64,000 bases of DNA from Carnegiea gigantea (GCA_029747015.1 JAKOGI010000081.1:471001-535000); one strand, 5' to 3'. Positions 1 through 11,229 are shown, counted from the first letter of the stretch. A program made the numbers and translations. The notes: a model not told the origin generated them from the sequence alone.

Positions 1-168
1 CTGTGTCCAAAATTTTACAAAAATTCATCAAGGACTTGCATATGAAATAATGGCATGAAGTTTCAAGTTTGTTAAGCAACAAAACACAAACGAAAGACAC
101 TCACGTGGCTATTTTCATGCTTTAGGCACGAATTACGAGAGTGAGTTCAACCAGAAAATAAGCTGATT

Positions 169-181
169 CGCTCTGATACCA
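169..181 (-). promoter_or_regulatory. Primer-binding site for initiator tRNA-Met
   Basis: The minus strand reads TGGTATCAGAGCG, complementary to the 3' end of plant initiator tRNA-Met and the commonest PBS of plant LTR retrotransposons. It lies one base inside the LTR end, where minus-strand cDNA synthesis is primed. It is a primer site, not a tRNA gene. Confidence 0.85.
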
Positions 182-182
182 A

Positions 183-514
183 TGAAGGAATTAATATAAC
201 TAATTAAGCATAAACAAATTATCTTAATCGTATAGCAAAAGACGACCGAACCTTGGCTTTGAATCACTGATCGATGAAGGAACTCACTATACGGAGAACC
301 TTCACAATTCCACAACCCAAAGCCATAGGGTTTTTGTGCAGAAAACTCACGTTAGAAAACCATCTATGCTTCTTATGTGTTTCCTTTTATACTGGCCCCC
401 TTGCTATATAAGATGGACAGTCAAGGAATTAGGATTTTTAAGGTGGATTAAGCCGTCGACGTATTGGATTTGGGCTCGCATCACTTATGAGTGTATCATA
501 CCCTAAGTCCAACA
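183..514 (-). repeat. 5' long terminal repeat
   Basis: 332 bp bounded by TG (minus-strand start at 514) and CA (minus-strand end at 183). On the minus strand it carries a TATA-like TATAAAA at 391-385. The bases outside at 515-519 (atttc) would be one copy of the target duplication, but the partner is outside the window. Confidence 0.75.
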
Positions 515-1669
515 ATTTCAAATGTAGTTCATTAGTATGTTGCATTATTTTAAATAGGAAGATAATCTAAACTATAGGTTGAATGTTTACAATAATTCAA
601 ACTAGAGTATTTAAACCATATATGCAAAAATTTCAAACCATTTGCATGGTATGTAATATGTATCCATTTTCGTAAAGTTAAGATTCAGCTATCAAACACG
701 TTCTACTTGGCACACGTATTAATACTAATAAGCACAATTTTAAACATTCACATTTTTATTTTAAATCAATATGGTAAAAATAAAATTAAATATTTAAAAT
801 GATGTCTTACATGAAATTAAATATCTAAATCATATGTGAAATAAATGAATTATATCCAAAATACTGTCAATAATATTCAAAATAAGTCCAAATGTACCAA
901 TAATTGAAGCATGCCATCATTTTACTTATAATCTAAGCTATACCAAAATGGCTGTACTACGTAAAAGATTGTAAGGTATATATATCATGCAAACTACTGT
1001 ACTTTGGATTATTTTTGAATACGTTCCTAATAGTTTGGAGTATCTTAAGCCACTTTCCTTTTAAATATTTAATTTTTCGGGATCGTCTTTTAAAATTTAA
1101 ACGTATATTTATAGTAATTTTCCCATGTATATTAACCTTTTATCCTCACATTTTTTTGTGTTAGTTTTAATAAGATTTCAAATTCAAAATAAAATCTACA
1201 GTTATCAATATACAAGACATATAAGTATTTTTAATGACAAAGTTCTATTGTTTTCGAAAAAAAGGGTATTTGTAGTGCAAATTGTTTAAAAATTTGCTAT
1301 GATCAATTTGGATTGTTGCGTACATTTTTGTATATTATTTTATGCTTTGCTTTTTGAAGAAGGAAGAGTTGTCGGCGAACTTTCGTTACAACAGCTTGTC
1401 TTCCTAGTATTAATTTGGTTATTTTCCCACCAAATAATTATGGTGTAAATATTCGTTGTTTCTAATTCTTTTTAGCACAACAATTTTAAGTCTCTTATGG
1501 TGGTACATGATGTGACGTCGTTAATTTTGTCAGCTCATGCATTTATTTTGTGAACAGATCAAACTATGCTATCAATCAAGGCAAATAATTTTCTTATAAA
1601 AAATGTAAATATTTGAAAAAATCAATATCACAACTTGAAATAAAATATAAGAAAAATATAGGAAAACAT
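515..1669. other. AT-rich sequence, no feature recognised
   Basis: About 1.15 kb between the LTR and the next element. There is no open frame of note, no splice-bounded coding stretch and no repeat that I could recognise. Confidence 0.5.
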
Positions 1670-1672
1670 TTA

Positions 1673-2677
1673 GGTAGTGTTTGGTTGGGGGAAAATGATT
1701 TTTCAATTTTTTGTTGTTTGGCACAATAAAGGATGAAAAACTATTTTCTAAGGAAAATGATTTTTCCCCCAATGGAGGAAAATGATTTCCTTTTTGAGAA
1801 GATAGGAAGTTCATTTTCTTCCATCAACTCTTTGATGATATGGTTAGCTAAATTTATATGCAAAATTTAATTTCAACAGTTTGGATCAAAACATGACTAT
1901 CCAATGGGAAAGATTAAAATAAACTCAAATGTAAATTTTCAGTTCATATTTCTTTCATTTGATCGATATTTATCTCCATCACAGCAATTTAATTGATATT
2001 TTTTTCAGTAGAACTGTTCAATCAACTCGCCAGTAAAACAATTTCAATGGTTTGGATTGAAACTTGATCATCAGGTAGAGAATATTAAAATAAGCTCAAA
2101 TTCAGATTTTGAGTTTGATATTCTTTCATTTGCTTGATATTGTTTTCCACAACGACAATTCAATTGATATTTTTCGCTTTCACTATTAGAACAATTTCAA
2201 TAGTTTGGATCGAAACTTGATCATCGGATAGGAAAAATTAAAATAGGCTAAAATTCAGATTTTGAGCGTGATATTTCTTCATTTGGCCAGCATTTTTCCC
2301 TACCACAATAATTCAATCAATATTTTTCGCCACTTAAAAAATTCAGTTGATGCTTATCATCGCTAAAATAATTTCAGCAGTTTAGATTAAAACTTGATTA
2401 TCCGAGATATGATGAAGTATTGAAAAAAAAATCAAATACGAATTTTAAGCTCAAACTTCATTCATTTGGTCAACATTTATATCAACTACGACCATTCATC
2501 AGTATTTTTTGCCATTGAAACAATTCAGTTGGACCTTTTCTTTGTTTTCATGAAAAATAATTTATTTTGTACCAAACAACGAAAAATCTGACATGAAAAT
2601 TAATTTTCCTTGAAAAAATATTTTCCACAGAAAGTGATTTTCTGGGAAAATCATTTTTTTTTCAATCAAACACTATC
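1673..2677. mobile_element. PIF/Harbinger-type non-autonomous element, ~1 kb
   Basis: The termini are inverted: left GGTAGTGTTTGGTTG, right (reverse complement) GATAGTGTTTGATTG, flanked on both sides by TTA (1670-1672 and 2678-2680), the 3-bp duplication typical of PIF/Harbinger and Tourist elements. Similarity of the two arms continues inward for about 100 bp; both contain a gttgtttggYacaaWataaa-like block and several ggaaaatgatttt repeats. The interior has no transposase and is largely a tandem array (1871-2530). An 8-bp duplication, as in hAT, was tested and is absent. Confidence 0.75.
1871..2530. repeat. Tandem array of four diverged ~165 bp units inside the element
   Basis: A block of the form caaYRgtttggatYRaaacttgatc recurs at about 1875, 2046, 2199 and 2376; its ttggat core begins at 1881, 2052, 2205 and 2382, giving spacings of 171, 153 and 177 bp. 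Between the anchors each unit also repeats a run like taaaataagctcaaattcag, a catttgRtcgatattt block and a caattgatattttt block. The copies differ by many substitutions and small indels, so the amplification is old. Confidence 0.75.
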
Positions 2678-2960
2678 TTAGTGTAAACTATTTTAAGCAC
2701 CCCCGATTTTTAAAGCTAATTATAAGATAACTTAACTTATGAGGTAACTAGTAGAAAGGACTCTCAAAATTTTATGCGTACTATTTTCAAGTCCAAGCTA
2801 CTATTTTAGTTTATAAAAATCATCCATAACTTTTCATATTTGTATATTTTACCCAAATCCTTAAAAACTTACTTTCAAAAAATTTTATTTTGTGTATGTG
2901 TAATTTCTCTTATAAGCAATATTTGGGGCCCTCTTGTCCTACTTCTAATAATTCTCATAT
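2678..2960. other. AT-rich spacer
   Basis: Nothing recognised between the Harbinger-type element and the first viral similarity near 2965. Confidence 0.5.
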
Positions 2961-2964
2961 TGTG

Positions 2965-4700
2965 TATTCACCAGAAGGAACCATTTCAGTAGCACCTCAA
3001 CTAAGCTATATCATTGATATAGTTTTAGAATTAAAAGCATAATTAGCAAAAATCAAGACTAAAGTTAAGGACATAAAGAAACAAATGTCAGTAATTCATC
3101 TTTCTTTAATCAACGAAGTTACACATAGTGGAAAATCTGACATAAGTATTGGTACTCTATTTCAAAATGAAAATCCTTTTCAAAAACCAAAAAACAAAAA
3201 TCCATTTTCTTTACATGATATAGAAATTCAAAAAGAAGTACGAGAAAAATCAACCTAAAAATCATTTGAAAAGATAGAGAAAGAAGAAGATAATGAAGTA
3301 TAACCAATTTAATCTTGAAGAATTACAAAATATGTTTGATAAAGAACAAAATTCAGAAGAATTAAACAAAATCATGGGTACAATAAATAAAATCATGGGC
3401 GCAATAGTGGATAAATAAGAAGTATTATCTGATAATAATGAAGAGACAAATAATGTCTAGTTAGACAAAGAAATATATCAATAAATAAACCTAATTAAAC
3501 TAGAGGATATTAATGGTGTACATTTAGAAGAAATTAGAAGAAAACTGGATTGAAAAATATAGTAAAATGATATTTAACGAGGAGATTAATGAAATTGGAA
3601 AAGAGCTTAACACAGATGAAATTGAGTCCAATCTAATTAACAACATAGTTCCTAAACCTAAGAAATTTGGTGAACCTTTTAGAAGAAATACCTATTTTAT
3701 GAGACCTAGATATGTTCCAGTGGACGTACAATAAATTTTTCCTTTGGGTTTATCTCAAGGAAAACCACGACATTTGAAGAAATTGGTCTTACCCCGATTA
3801 GCCAAATAGGATACATCTTAAATATTGATGGAGCTCGTAAGAGAGAAGAAATATTCCAGTATTGTAAAAGAGGCATGAATAGTATCCTAAACCTAAATAC
3901 TACATGTACTACTGCAAATTTCCTAAACTATATTGAGCATAGATTTTCTGGCACTATAGTCGACTGGTATGATTCGTTAAATGAGAATGGTAAAAATGCA
4001 CTAAGAGCAATGTTCAAAAATCTATGTAAGGAAATCAAAACTGAATTTATTGGACCTAAACTTAATTTTGAAGAAAAAGCTAGAGAGTTGTAAAGAAAGA
4101 CTAATAACATAGAGTTGTGGGATATAAGATATTTGAAAAATTATATTACTAAATTTAGTCAATATTATTACAAAATTTGGTATAACGAAACTAATCTTGG
4201 TATGTTCTATGACAAGTCGTCATATCTAATAAATTTCATAATTAATGAAAAGTACATTGCATGTCTTGACAAAGCAGATGCCATTAATACCCTTGGTTCA
4301 AGAATCTTTTATTTAAGAAAAAGGATTAATGATTAATGCCTTGATTTCCAAAAGCAAAAGAAAATGAGGAAACTATTTTTAGCCTATTGGGATTCTTCTC
4401 ACCAATGGGGAAAGAAATCCGAAAGGAGAAGAAAAAGAAAATTTTAAAAGAAAAAGAGCTTTAACAAGCAAAGGGGGGAGAAATATAAAAGAAAATATTA
4501 TAACAAACCAAGCCCTAAAAAATGAAGATTTTTTAGGAAAGCCGCTTATTGTCCTATCAGAAAAAAACAACTGTAAGTGTTAGGCATGCAAAGAAGTAGG
4601 TCATTATGTAAACGAATGCAAAAATAGGAAGAACAACAAGCTTATTGAAGCCTTGGATAGTCTAGATTATTTTGAGCTTAGCGAAGAATAAGCACTAGAC
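2965..4700 (+). pseudogene. Pararetrovirus first ORF: coat-protein region with CCHC knuckle (broken)
   Basis: The remnant runs through several frames. An N-terminal Lys/Glu-rich stretch (2965-3560) is broken by TAA and TAG codons. A capsid-like core (about 3769-4336) has a frameshift near 3765 and an internal TAA at 4091-4093. Next comes a strongly basic Lys/Arg stretch (about 4400-4550) and a zinc knuckle at about 4575-4620 with C-x2-C-x4-H-x4-C spacing, one inner codon of which is now TAG. A basic stretch before a CCHC knuckle is characteristic of caulimovirid coat proteins, which bind the pregenomic RNA. An acidic tail follows (4620-4690). No single product is possible from this copy. Confidence 0.75.
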
Positions 4701-5033
4701 CCAGCCCTGAAAAACAATAAGGAATAGTTGAGATTGTACTAGAAGACGAATATGAAGAAAGTGATTATGAAGAGACTAGTCATATGATAGAAAATAGTTC
4801 TATTAGTCTTGGTGACATTTAAGGAAAAGAATTTGTTGTGGATAATGAGAATGAAGAAGTCAAAAAAGATTGGGTCCTTCCCATAATTCATAACGATATG
4901 ATTTATAAAAAATTCATCTTTCAATTAAATAGTAAGTATGTATATGAAATGATGAAAGGAAATCTAGAAATAAAAGACTGTGAGTATAAAGTAAATAGTT
5001 AATCTCATCAATTGGAAAAATATTCTTAAGTAT

Positions 5034-5740
5034 AACAAAGAAAGTATAGGTACATCCATGTCAGAAGTGTCTACGGTCAAAGTACTCCATTACAGCATTA
5101 TGGCAAAGATAGTGACCTTTATGCTCTACTCTGTGATATCAAGCATACCAAATTTAATAATCAAATTATCAAAGGAATTAAGATTAATTTAAGTAATGGA
5201 TCAGTAGAATTTAATTGTCGACCTAGATATTATCTAAGTCTAAAAGATGAATTTGCTAAAAATTACCTATCTCTTAAGATAAAAACAATTGGGATGGATA
5301 TGAAAAGACAAGGTTATCCACTGAAGATATTTTGAAAAATTATCTACAAATTAGATAATACTATAGATCTGAAGATTAAGGTAACAATGATAGAGGCAGA
5401 AAATTTTGAGAGTCCTACTCTAATGAAGAAAATTTAAAGGATAAAGTCCAATCCGTAGGAGATAAAGATTGATAGGTCATGGACATCTAGCTTTGCCAAT
5501 CCTATAAAAATCAATGAGAAAAATGTGATAAAAATTGATTAGAATAGTAAAGTTAACATAAAACCCCAATCATTATGAAGCATGAGTGCAAGATCAGAAT
5601 GGGGAGAAGGATCTTCATCAGCTAAAGAAGAGCTTAAGAAAAATGATACAATTAGTATGACTAGTGAAATAAGTAGAATGAATTTTAAACCTGCAACATA
5701 TAGTGTAGACCGAAGTATGAGTTTAGATAGAAAAGTCATT
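5034..5740 (+). pseudogene. Pararetrovirus movement protein (30K superfamily), broken
   Basis: The frame from about 5042 contains a core of some 100 residues resembling caulimovirid 30K movement proteins: a YIHV strand, a charged DIKHTKFN segment, then GIKINLSNGSVEF and NCRPRYYLSL. In the family these proteins enlarge plasmodesmata for cell-to-cell spread. Stops interrupt the frame at about 5332 (TGA), 5436 (TAA) and several later points. The frame then continues through 5582-5740, a Ser- and acid-rich linker leading to the protease. Its position between coat protein and protease is the main clue to the virus lineage. Confidence 0.7.
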
Positions 5741-6230
5741 GGGTATAAAACAAGAACTGTTAGTGAGCCAGTTTATGAAGATGAATTAGTGAAAAATATG
5801 ACTATGGAGTGCTATGAAATCACCAATATAAATCATAATAGCATTTATATCCCAATAAATGTATGCTTGGATGGATATAGTAAATATGAATCATGTGCCT
5901 ACCTAGATAGTGTTTGTTTTATATGCTTTGGAAAAAGATCTTTATTTCCAGAATATATGTGAAAAAAGCTAAGAATTCTTTACAAGTAAGGATAACTGAT
6001 AATAGTATTATGAGCCATAAAGAAATCACAGAAGGGTTATCTACAAAATTAGGAGGAGTCTGATGCATTATAACAGTTCTATAAGCTACTAATCAACCAT
6101 CTCATGATATAATCATTGGAAATAATTTTCAGAGACTATATTCTCTATGCATACAGATCATAAATCAAATAATATTTACAATTAATGGCCATTCAATTCC
6201 CATTGAAAAATTAAGGCTTACATTCATCAG
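5741..6230 (+). pseudogene. Pararetrovirus aspartic protease region, broken
   Basis: A retropepsin-like block lies at about 5880-5910. The active-site triplet that should read Asp-Ser/Thr-Gly reads Asp-Ser-Val in CAYLDSVC, so the flap-side Gly is lost. About 80 codons downstream is the second family signature, IIGNNF (about 6113-6131). A TGA interrupts the frame at 5960-5962, and further stops occur near 6061 and 6084. This domain normally processes the viral polyprotein; this copy cannot. Confidence 0.7.
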
Positions 6231-7253
6231 AAGATTGAATTCACACACAACCAGCGTGATGAGAATGTATTGCTTGCACAATGTGAGATAGCATTAACGA
6301 TCTTATTACTTAAGTTATCTACTAAAGATCAGATTGTTGAACAACAAAAGCAATTATGCAAAGAACTGTACTCTGATAATCCTCTAAAATTTTGGGATAA
6401 AGATAAGGCATTTGCAAAGATTACTTTATTAAATACTATTATCCGAGTCAAACAAATATTGTATATTCACCAGGATATCCAAGAATTTAATCAGCAAATC
6501 AAAGAACTTCTGGATAAATGATTAATCAGGAATAGTGAGAGTCCTCGCACCAGTTTCATTTTTATGGCAAGAAATTATGCTGAGGAAAAAAGAGGAAAAA
6601 AAAGAATGATAATCAACTACAAAAAGATTAATGATAATACTATCTTTGATGGTTGTTACATTCCTAACAAAATAGTCATTTTTAGTAGAATTAAAAGAGT
6701 CTCTTAGTTCTCAAAAATGAATTGCAAAAGCAGATATTGGTAAATAAAAATGGATGAAGAAAGCATTCCTTTAACCACCTTTAGTCCCCCTCAAGGACAT
6801 TATGAATGGATTGTAATATCATTTGGTCTAAAAAATACACCTCAAATATTCCAAAAAAGAATGGATAACATCTTCAAGGATCTTAATCACTGTCATTTGG
6901 TTTACATTAATAATATCCTTGTCTTTTCAAAGACCACAGAGCAGTACAAAGATAATGTCCTAGCTATCACCCAAAGATCCATTGAATATGGTATTATCCT
7001 TGGTAAGAACAAGTGTACCTATGCTGAGCAACAAATTGAGATTTTAGATCCAGAGATAAAAGTTGGACAAATTATCCTACAAAAGTATATTTTGAAAAAA
7101 AAAATAGAAAGGTTTCCTAAAACGATTGAAGATAAAAAGCAATTAGAGAGATTTCTTGGATGTCTTACCTATGCCTTAAATGTCATTAATGATCTAGCTA
7201 AATTGAGAAAACCATTGCAGCAAAAAGTCAAGAAAGAAGTAAATTATTTATAG
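6231..7253 (+). pseudogene. Pararetrovirus reverse transcriptase, broken
   Basis: The N-terminal connecting part (6270-6521) ends in TGA/TAA stops. Finger motifs such as RMIINYKKIND are at about 6605-6640, and PPQGHYEWIVISFGL is at about 6789-6830. The catalytic YxDD box reads YINN (about 6903-6916): both Asp codons have become Asn codons, so polymerase activity is abolished. The thumb segment LERFLGCLTY, just before RNase H, is intact. The 6750-7253 stretch is open for 167 codons; upstream there are TAG/TAA codons near 6703-6745. Confidence 0.8.
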
Positions 7254-7760
7254 ACCATTAGCAATTCAAAGATTGTTTAAAATTTAAAAAGATATTTGAA
7301 AATTTTCATGTTCTTAATTTTCCTAATAAAGGAGATGATTTAATTATTGAGACAGATGTCAGTAATGAACATAGGAGTGCAGTACTGAAAATTAAAGGCG
7401 GAGAAAAACTCTACAAATATTATAGTGGAAGTTTTAATAAAGTAAAATGCAACTATCCTACGATGGAAAAAGAAATCCTTACAGTCATAACGAGAATTGA
7501 AAAGTTCTTAATTTTTTTAGCCGCAAAACGTTTTCTTATTCGAATTGATAGGAGATGAATACTTGTCTTTGTGAAAAAGAATTTATCAAATATGCAAGCG
7601 CAAGGGCGACTCCTACGTTAGCAACTATGGCTTAACCAGTTTTCGTTCTCTATTGAATTTATACAGAGATCAAAGAACTCCCTGGCAGATAGTTAATTTG
7701 AAAACTCGCCAATTTGTGATCATCATAACAAAACTCCCGCAAGAAAAGGAGGAAATCTGA
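7254..7760 (+). pseudogene. Pararetrovirus RNase H, broken
   Basis: The frame from about 7270 shows the four acidic positions of a type-I RNase H in order: DLIIETDVS (about 7338), NYPTMEKEIL (about 7452), an Asp in FLIRIDRR (about 7533) and a terminal Asp in KNSLADS (about 7675). TGA at about 7557 and TAG/TAA codons after 7615 break the frame. RNase H removes the RNA template during minus-strand synthesis. It directly follows RT, as in all caulimovirids. Confidence 0.7.
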
Positions 7761-7761
7761 A

Positions 7762-8740
7762 ATGAAATGCCATTACTACTAGAACGGGGTTCTCCTTCTA
7801 ATAAAATCCTTATAGATATTTTGGAATTCGATGCAAAAAATATATCACGGTTTGGTCTACTGTCTTCTGCTACCTAATAGCCCAAAAATTTAGCATTCTA
7901 GAGTTACAAATTAATTATCTAAGATGTCCTTATGATATCTAAGAAAAAATAAGTTCTCACATCCTAAAAAAATGGTTCAACAAGTGGTATACAGTCTGTA
8001 TCAACTACTATCATAATTATTCTTACGATATTTGGGAATCATGGAGTACTACAATCTACTTTTCTTATATATTTGGAGTTGGTAGTGTTAACTCTCTAGC
8101 AAATTCAATCTCTCCAGATGACCCTGTCATGAAAGCCTGGGAATATGGAATAGTAGTTTACCTGATGGAAATCCTTGATTCAAAGTATTAATTTTTCTCA
8201 AGTCTAACGAAATTTCAGCAATGCATGTTCAGAAAGATCCATTAGATTCTCACATCTCCTAATGGTCCAACAAAAATTCCACACAATAAATGCCTATACG
8301 TGGAGATACATTGTGCAATAATTGAGTATGAAAATAGTAGAAGGGTTTTCAGGGCAATAAGAATTAGTTAGGGTTTCTCCTTTAGCAAGAGCCATCACAT
8401 TTTACAACATTTATCATCAAATGTGGGCATTAATTGAACACGGAAGAACATTAATGCATTGCGGGAACTCTACTTTCGTTTATCATAATGAGTTTAACAA
8501 ATACATGAAGATGGAGGAAGCTACTTTAGAAGATTTCTTTGATTATCTCTTTGATATTGGAATTGAAAAATTCTTATTAGAAAAAGGAAAGAGATATCTT
8601 CATAGATTATTTGAAAAATGGGATCTAGATCATCTTTAACATGATGAAGATTTTAATGATTATCTAGATAATGATGGACTGAAAAATATTATTGGAGATG
8701 AAGGTATGAAAAATGTCAATATAGATGACTAGTCTTGTCA
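7762..8740 (+). pseudogene. Pararetrovirus last ORF (transactivator position), broken
   Basis: Coding-like sequence with an ATG at 7762 that soon meets stops, followed by frame fragments at about 7990-8190 and an open stretch of 72 codons at 8421-8639 rich in aromatic and charged residues. In cavemoviruses and solendoviruses an ORF follows RNase H and is compared with the transactivator/inclusion-body protein. I see no diagnostic motif, so this identity rests on position only. Confidence 0.45.
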
Positions 8741-8900
8741 ATATTAAATGCTCTGAAAAGTTGGTACTCCATTATTGTACTATTTTATCAAGTGTCAAGT
8801 CAGTAAAATAATGTTGTAGCCATGTGAACACAATTGTAGTCATGTAAAAATATCAGTGTGTACTGTAACAGTTAGGGCATCCTATGGATTCCATCTCCTC

Positions 8901-8907
8901 TATAAAA
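8901..8907 (+). promoter_or_regulatory. TATA box of the pararetrovirus pregenomic promoter
   Basis: TATAAAA in the context CTCCTCTATAAAAGGAGAGG, directly downstream of the last viral ORF, where caulimovirids carry the promoter of the terminally redundant pregenomic RNA. Transcription would begin near 8930. Activity of this copy is unknown. Confidence 0.6.
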
Positions 8908-9071
8908 GGAGAGGTTGAGGGCTAAGAAGGGACACAATTATTTGAGCATACTTGAACAAAAGAGAAGTCGGCAGATTCTCTATTTTTCTATGAGCAAGCA
9001 TCTCTAATGGTCTTATTAGCTTAAGTCCCTCTTCAATTTTTCCATTGTAATATTTTCACTTTCAAACGTTC

Positions 9072-9077
9072 AATAAA
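9072..9077 (+). terminator. Poly(A) signal of the pararetrovirus RNA
   Basis: AATAAA in TTCAATAAAAGAAG, 171 bp downstream of the TATA box. In caulimovirids the poly(A) signal sits just downstream of the transcription start, giving a terminal redundancy of roughly 150-200 nt; the spacing here fits. Confidence 0.55.
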
Positions 9078-9100
9078 AGAAGTTTCTCAGTGAGGAATGT

Positions 9101-10199
9101 TACTCAATCGAACCTTATGTCTTAAATATTATAATTTCTTAATTAAACTTTGACTATCCTTTAAAATATAAAAAACTTGATTAGTGATTATGATCCAAGA
9201 AACGAGTCAAAATGAATCTGTGTTATTCCTGATCTAAGAAAGGTGCAGTTGAGATCAGCAATCTCTGTATACTGAAAGTTAGAGGAATGTCGGAGTTCAA
9301 CGCTGACTATGTTCAGGTAATGGTCCAAGTTCTCTAATTAAACTTTAATTATTCTGCTAAGCATGGTGGGCCTCTAATCATAGAAAATATAATATTTGTG
9401 ATATAAGTAGTAGATTGTGATAACTAACACCAGTGAAGTCACTATAAGAAATTTAATCGTTGAAAACAAGCATATTTTTCAAAAAAGTCCATTAATTTAA
9501 GTATTTGCATTTTAAACCCCATTTGGGTCAAAGTTGAAAATTTCTAAAAGTTTTGGGCCAAAATAATAATAAAAAAGACCTCAGAATATATTGTCTGCAA
9601 ACATAAGGCACCACAGAATTAGTTTAAAAAAGACGGGGACCTAAAAATAGTTACCACATAACCTAGGTACCTAAGAGTCAGTAATTCTAAGGCAAGGATT
9701 GAGTAAAATTATTACATGCTTTACAACCTAGAGGTGGTCTGATAACTGCTTCGTTATTTGTTTAGTCGTCAAATTGCAGATTATCATGCTTAATATCTAA
9801 ATCAAGAGTCATTTTAAAGTCACATACTTAAAGTATCACTCAAACCTTCAAGTATAGTCTCCCTCATAATTAGTTTATAAAAACTCATACTATTAGAAGA
9901 AAATTCTCATTCTAAACTAAGCCAAATTAGTGATACTGAATTCATACTTATTTGGTAACTACCCAAACAATAACCGTTATTTTCTCTCCTCAAATGACAA
10001 TTTTCTAGGTTAATTAGAAATTCTAACTTTCCAATTTTGAGTGAGAGTTCGTCGCATGTGGATTTTGTTAATTAATTTTCAGCCTCTGTCTATAGGCTAT
10101 TTAAATTTTTTGCTGATTCCGCTTTCTCTTTGGTTCTTGTTATTGTGATTTCTCGTGTCCAAAATTACAAGAGCCATGGTTGAGGCTCTTACATGTGAC
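9101..10199. other. No gene; possible viral leader remnant at 9100-9410
   Basis: The segment 9130-9410 contains two related blocks (TTAATTAAACTTTGACTATC at about 9141 and CTAATTAAACTTTAATTATT at about 9335) and could be leftover viral leader. No tRNA-Met primer site was found in it. The rest is AT-rich and unassigned. Confidence 0.35.
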
Positions 10200-10203
10200 T
10201 GAC

Positions 10204-11092
10204 GTAAAATGAATTTAACAGAGGAGGAGGGGAAAGTGCTGAGTTCAATGAGGAGCAACCAGAGGAAGTATCTTCTCAGGTTGAGCTTTGTCCGATGGGG
10301 AAATTGTCCACTTCTAACTCCTTCAATGTTGAGGTGTTAGAGCAAACGATGTGCAACATTTGGAAACTGCTTTAGGTCATGGTCATTTTAGAACTTGACA
10401 AAAAAATCTTTTTGCATTCCATTTTTTTCAATGGCTAATACGAACTTGGTGATGCCCTTTTTAGTAAATAAAGGAAGTGAATGAATAACCTTCCAAAATT
10501 ACCTTCACTGCAGCACATTTCTTGGTTAGGATTTGTAACCTTCCAATGAATGGAAAAAATAAGAATTTTGCAAGGGTTATGGGGAATAAAAATTGGTCAA
10601 TTTATGGAAGTTGACTACTGTATATGATTAGCTAATTCCTTCAAACTCAATAAAGATCAAAGCACAATATGATCTCTCAAAACCTCTTCATAGAGGGGTG
10701 ATGATCAAAATGGAGGGGATCCAACTTGGATAAAAACTAAATATATGAAATTACCAAAGTCTGTTGTACTTGTGGTGTCTTAGAGAATGTTTATCATAGA
10801 TGCTAATTTGTTGATGTCGACATAGCTGAAACTGGGCTTCAATTTAGACCTTGGATTTGTGCTTCACCAATCAAATGAACAATAGAGGAAAATATAGAGC
10901 ACATTATGCATTAAAAACGAAGACTTCTAGAGCTTTCAGGGAGGGTGGGGGAAGAGTGAAGATTCGACTGACATTTGATCAAGCCAACAAGTATATTATG
11001 CAACTAGACGATCACGTTCATGTGATTGTTAGGGGTGAAATATCAAAGAGAGAATAAGTTTGTGAATGACGGGAAAGGAGAGGCAGAGAGGA
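10204..11092 (+). pseudogene. L1-A ORF1 (DUF4283-type gag with CCHC-like knuckle), broken
   Basis: The acidic N-terminus is followed by a DUF4283-like stretch (GKLSTSNSFNVEVLEQTMCN at about 10300-10358) and a Cys/His knuckle VCCTCGVLENVYHRC at about 10762-10806, typical of ORF1 proteins that coat the LINE RNA. Several frame changes and stops lie between the two. The final open piece, 10851-11057, is the C-terminal basic part. There is no intact product. Confidence 0.6.
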
Positions 11093-11229
11093 AAGTCTGA
11101 CTTGTGAAAGATGATGCTAGTACTGCTGCACCTAAAGAATCAGCGGCGAAGGTTGCAGGGCAACGCCTCTAAGCAAAATGAGCATCGCTTGCTTCCGTTG
11201 TTGAAGACTAGACAATCCTGGGTGGTTTT

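Larger units (their letters stand above)
1..514 (-). mobile_element. LTR retrotransposon, 5' LTR and start of internal region (partial)
   Basis: Read on the minus strand, this is a 5' LTR (183-514), a one-base spacer, a primer-binding site (169-181) and 168 bp of internal leader that runs off the left edge. The LTR begins TGTTGGACTT and ends TTCCTTCA, the usual TG...CA form. The PBS after the LTR fixes the orientation. No gag or pol is in the window, so copia, gypsy or non-autonomous status cannot be decided; a short LTR (332 bp) with an initiator-Met PBS fits copia-type or TRIM/LARD elements. The other LTR lies outside the window. Confidence 0.8.
2960..9100 (+). other. Endogenous pararetrovirus (Caulimoviridae), decayed
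   Basis: A single plus-strand copy of about 6.1 kb with the order: coat protein region, CCHC knuckle, 30K-type movement protein, aspartic protease, reverse transcriptase, RNase H, a terminal ORF, a TATA promoter and an AATAAA signal. No integrase and no LTRs are seen. Coat protein upstream of movement protein, followed by protease-RT-RNase H, is the arrangement known from cavemoviruses and solendoviruses rather than caulimoviruses or badnaviruses; genus assignment is inference. The copy is broken by many stop codons and several frameshifts and has lost catalytic residues, so it is a fossil. The left end lies within the first ORF, so the integrated copy is permuted or truncated. Confidence 0.85.

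Noticed and set aside
169..181. tRNA-Met gene
   Set aside because: Only the 13-nt complement of the tRNA 3' end is present; it is a retrotransposon primer site.
1871..2530. Regular repeats as a possible CRISPR array
   Set aside because: Diverged 150-180 bp tandem units inside a plant transposon; no short identical repeats, no cas genes, eukaryotic context.
1673..2677. hAT assignment for the TAGTGTTTGG-ended element
   Set aside because: The flanking 8-mers do not match, whereas TTA is present on both sides, fitting PIF/Harbinger.
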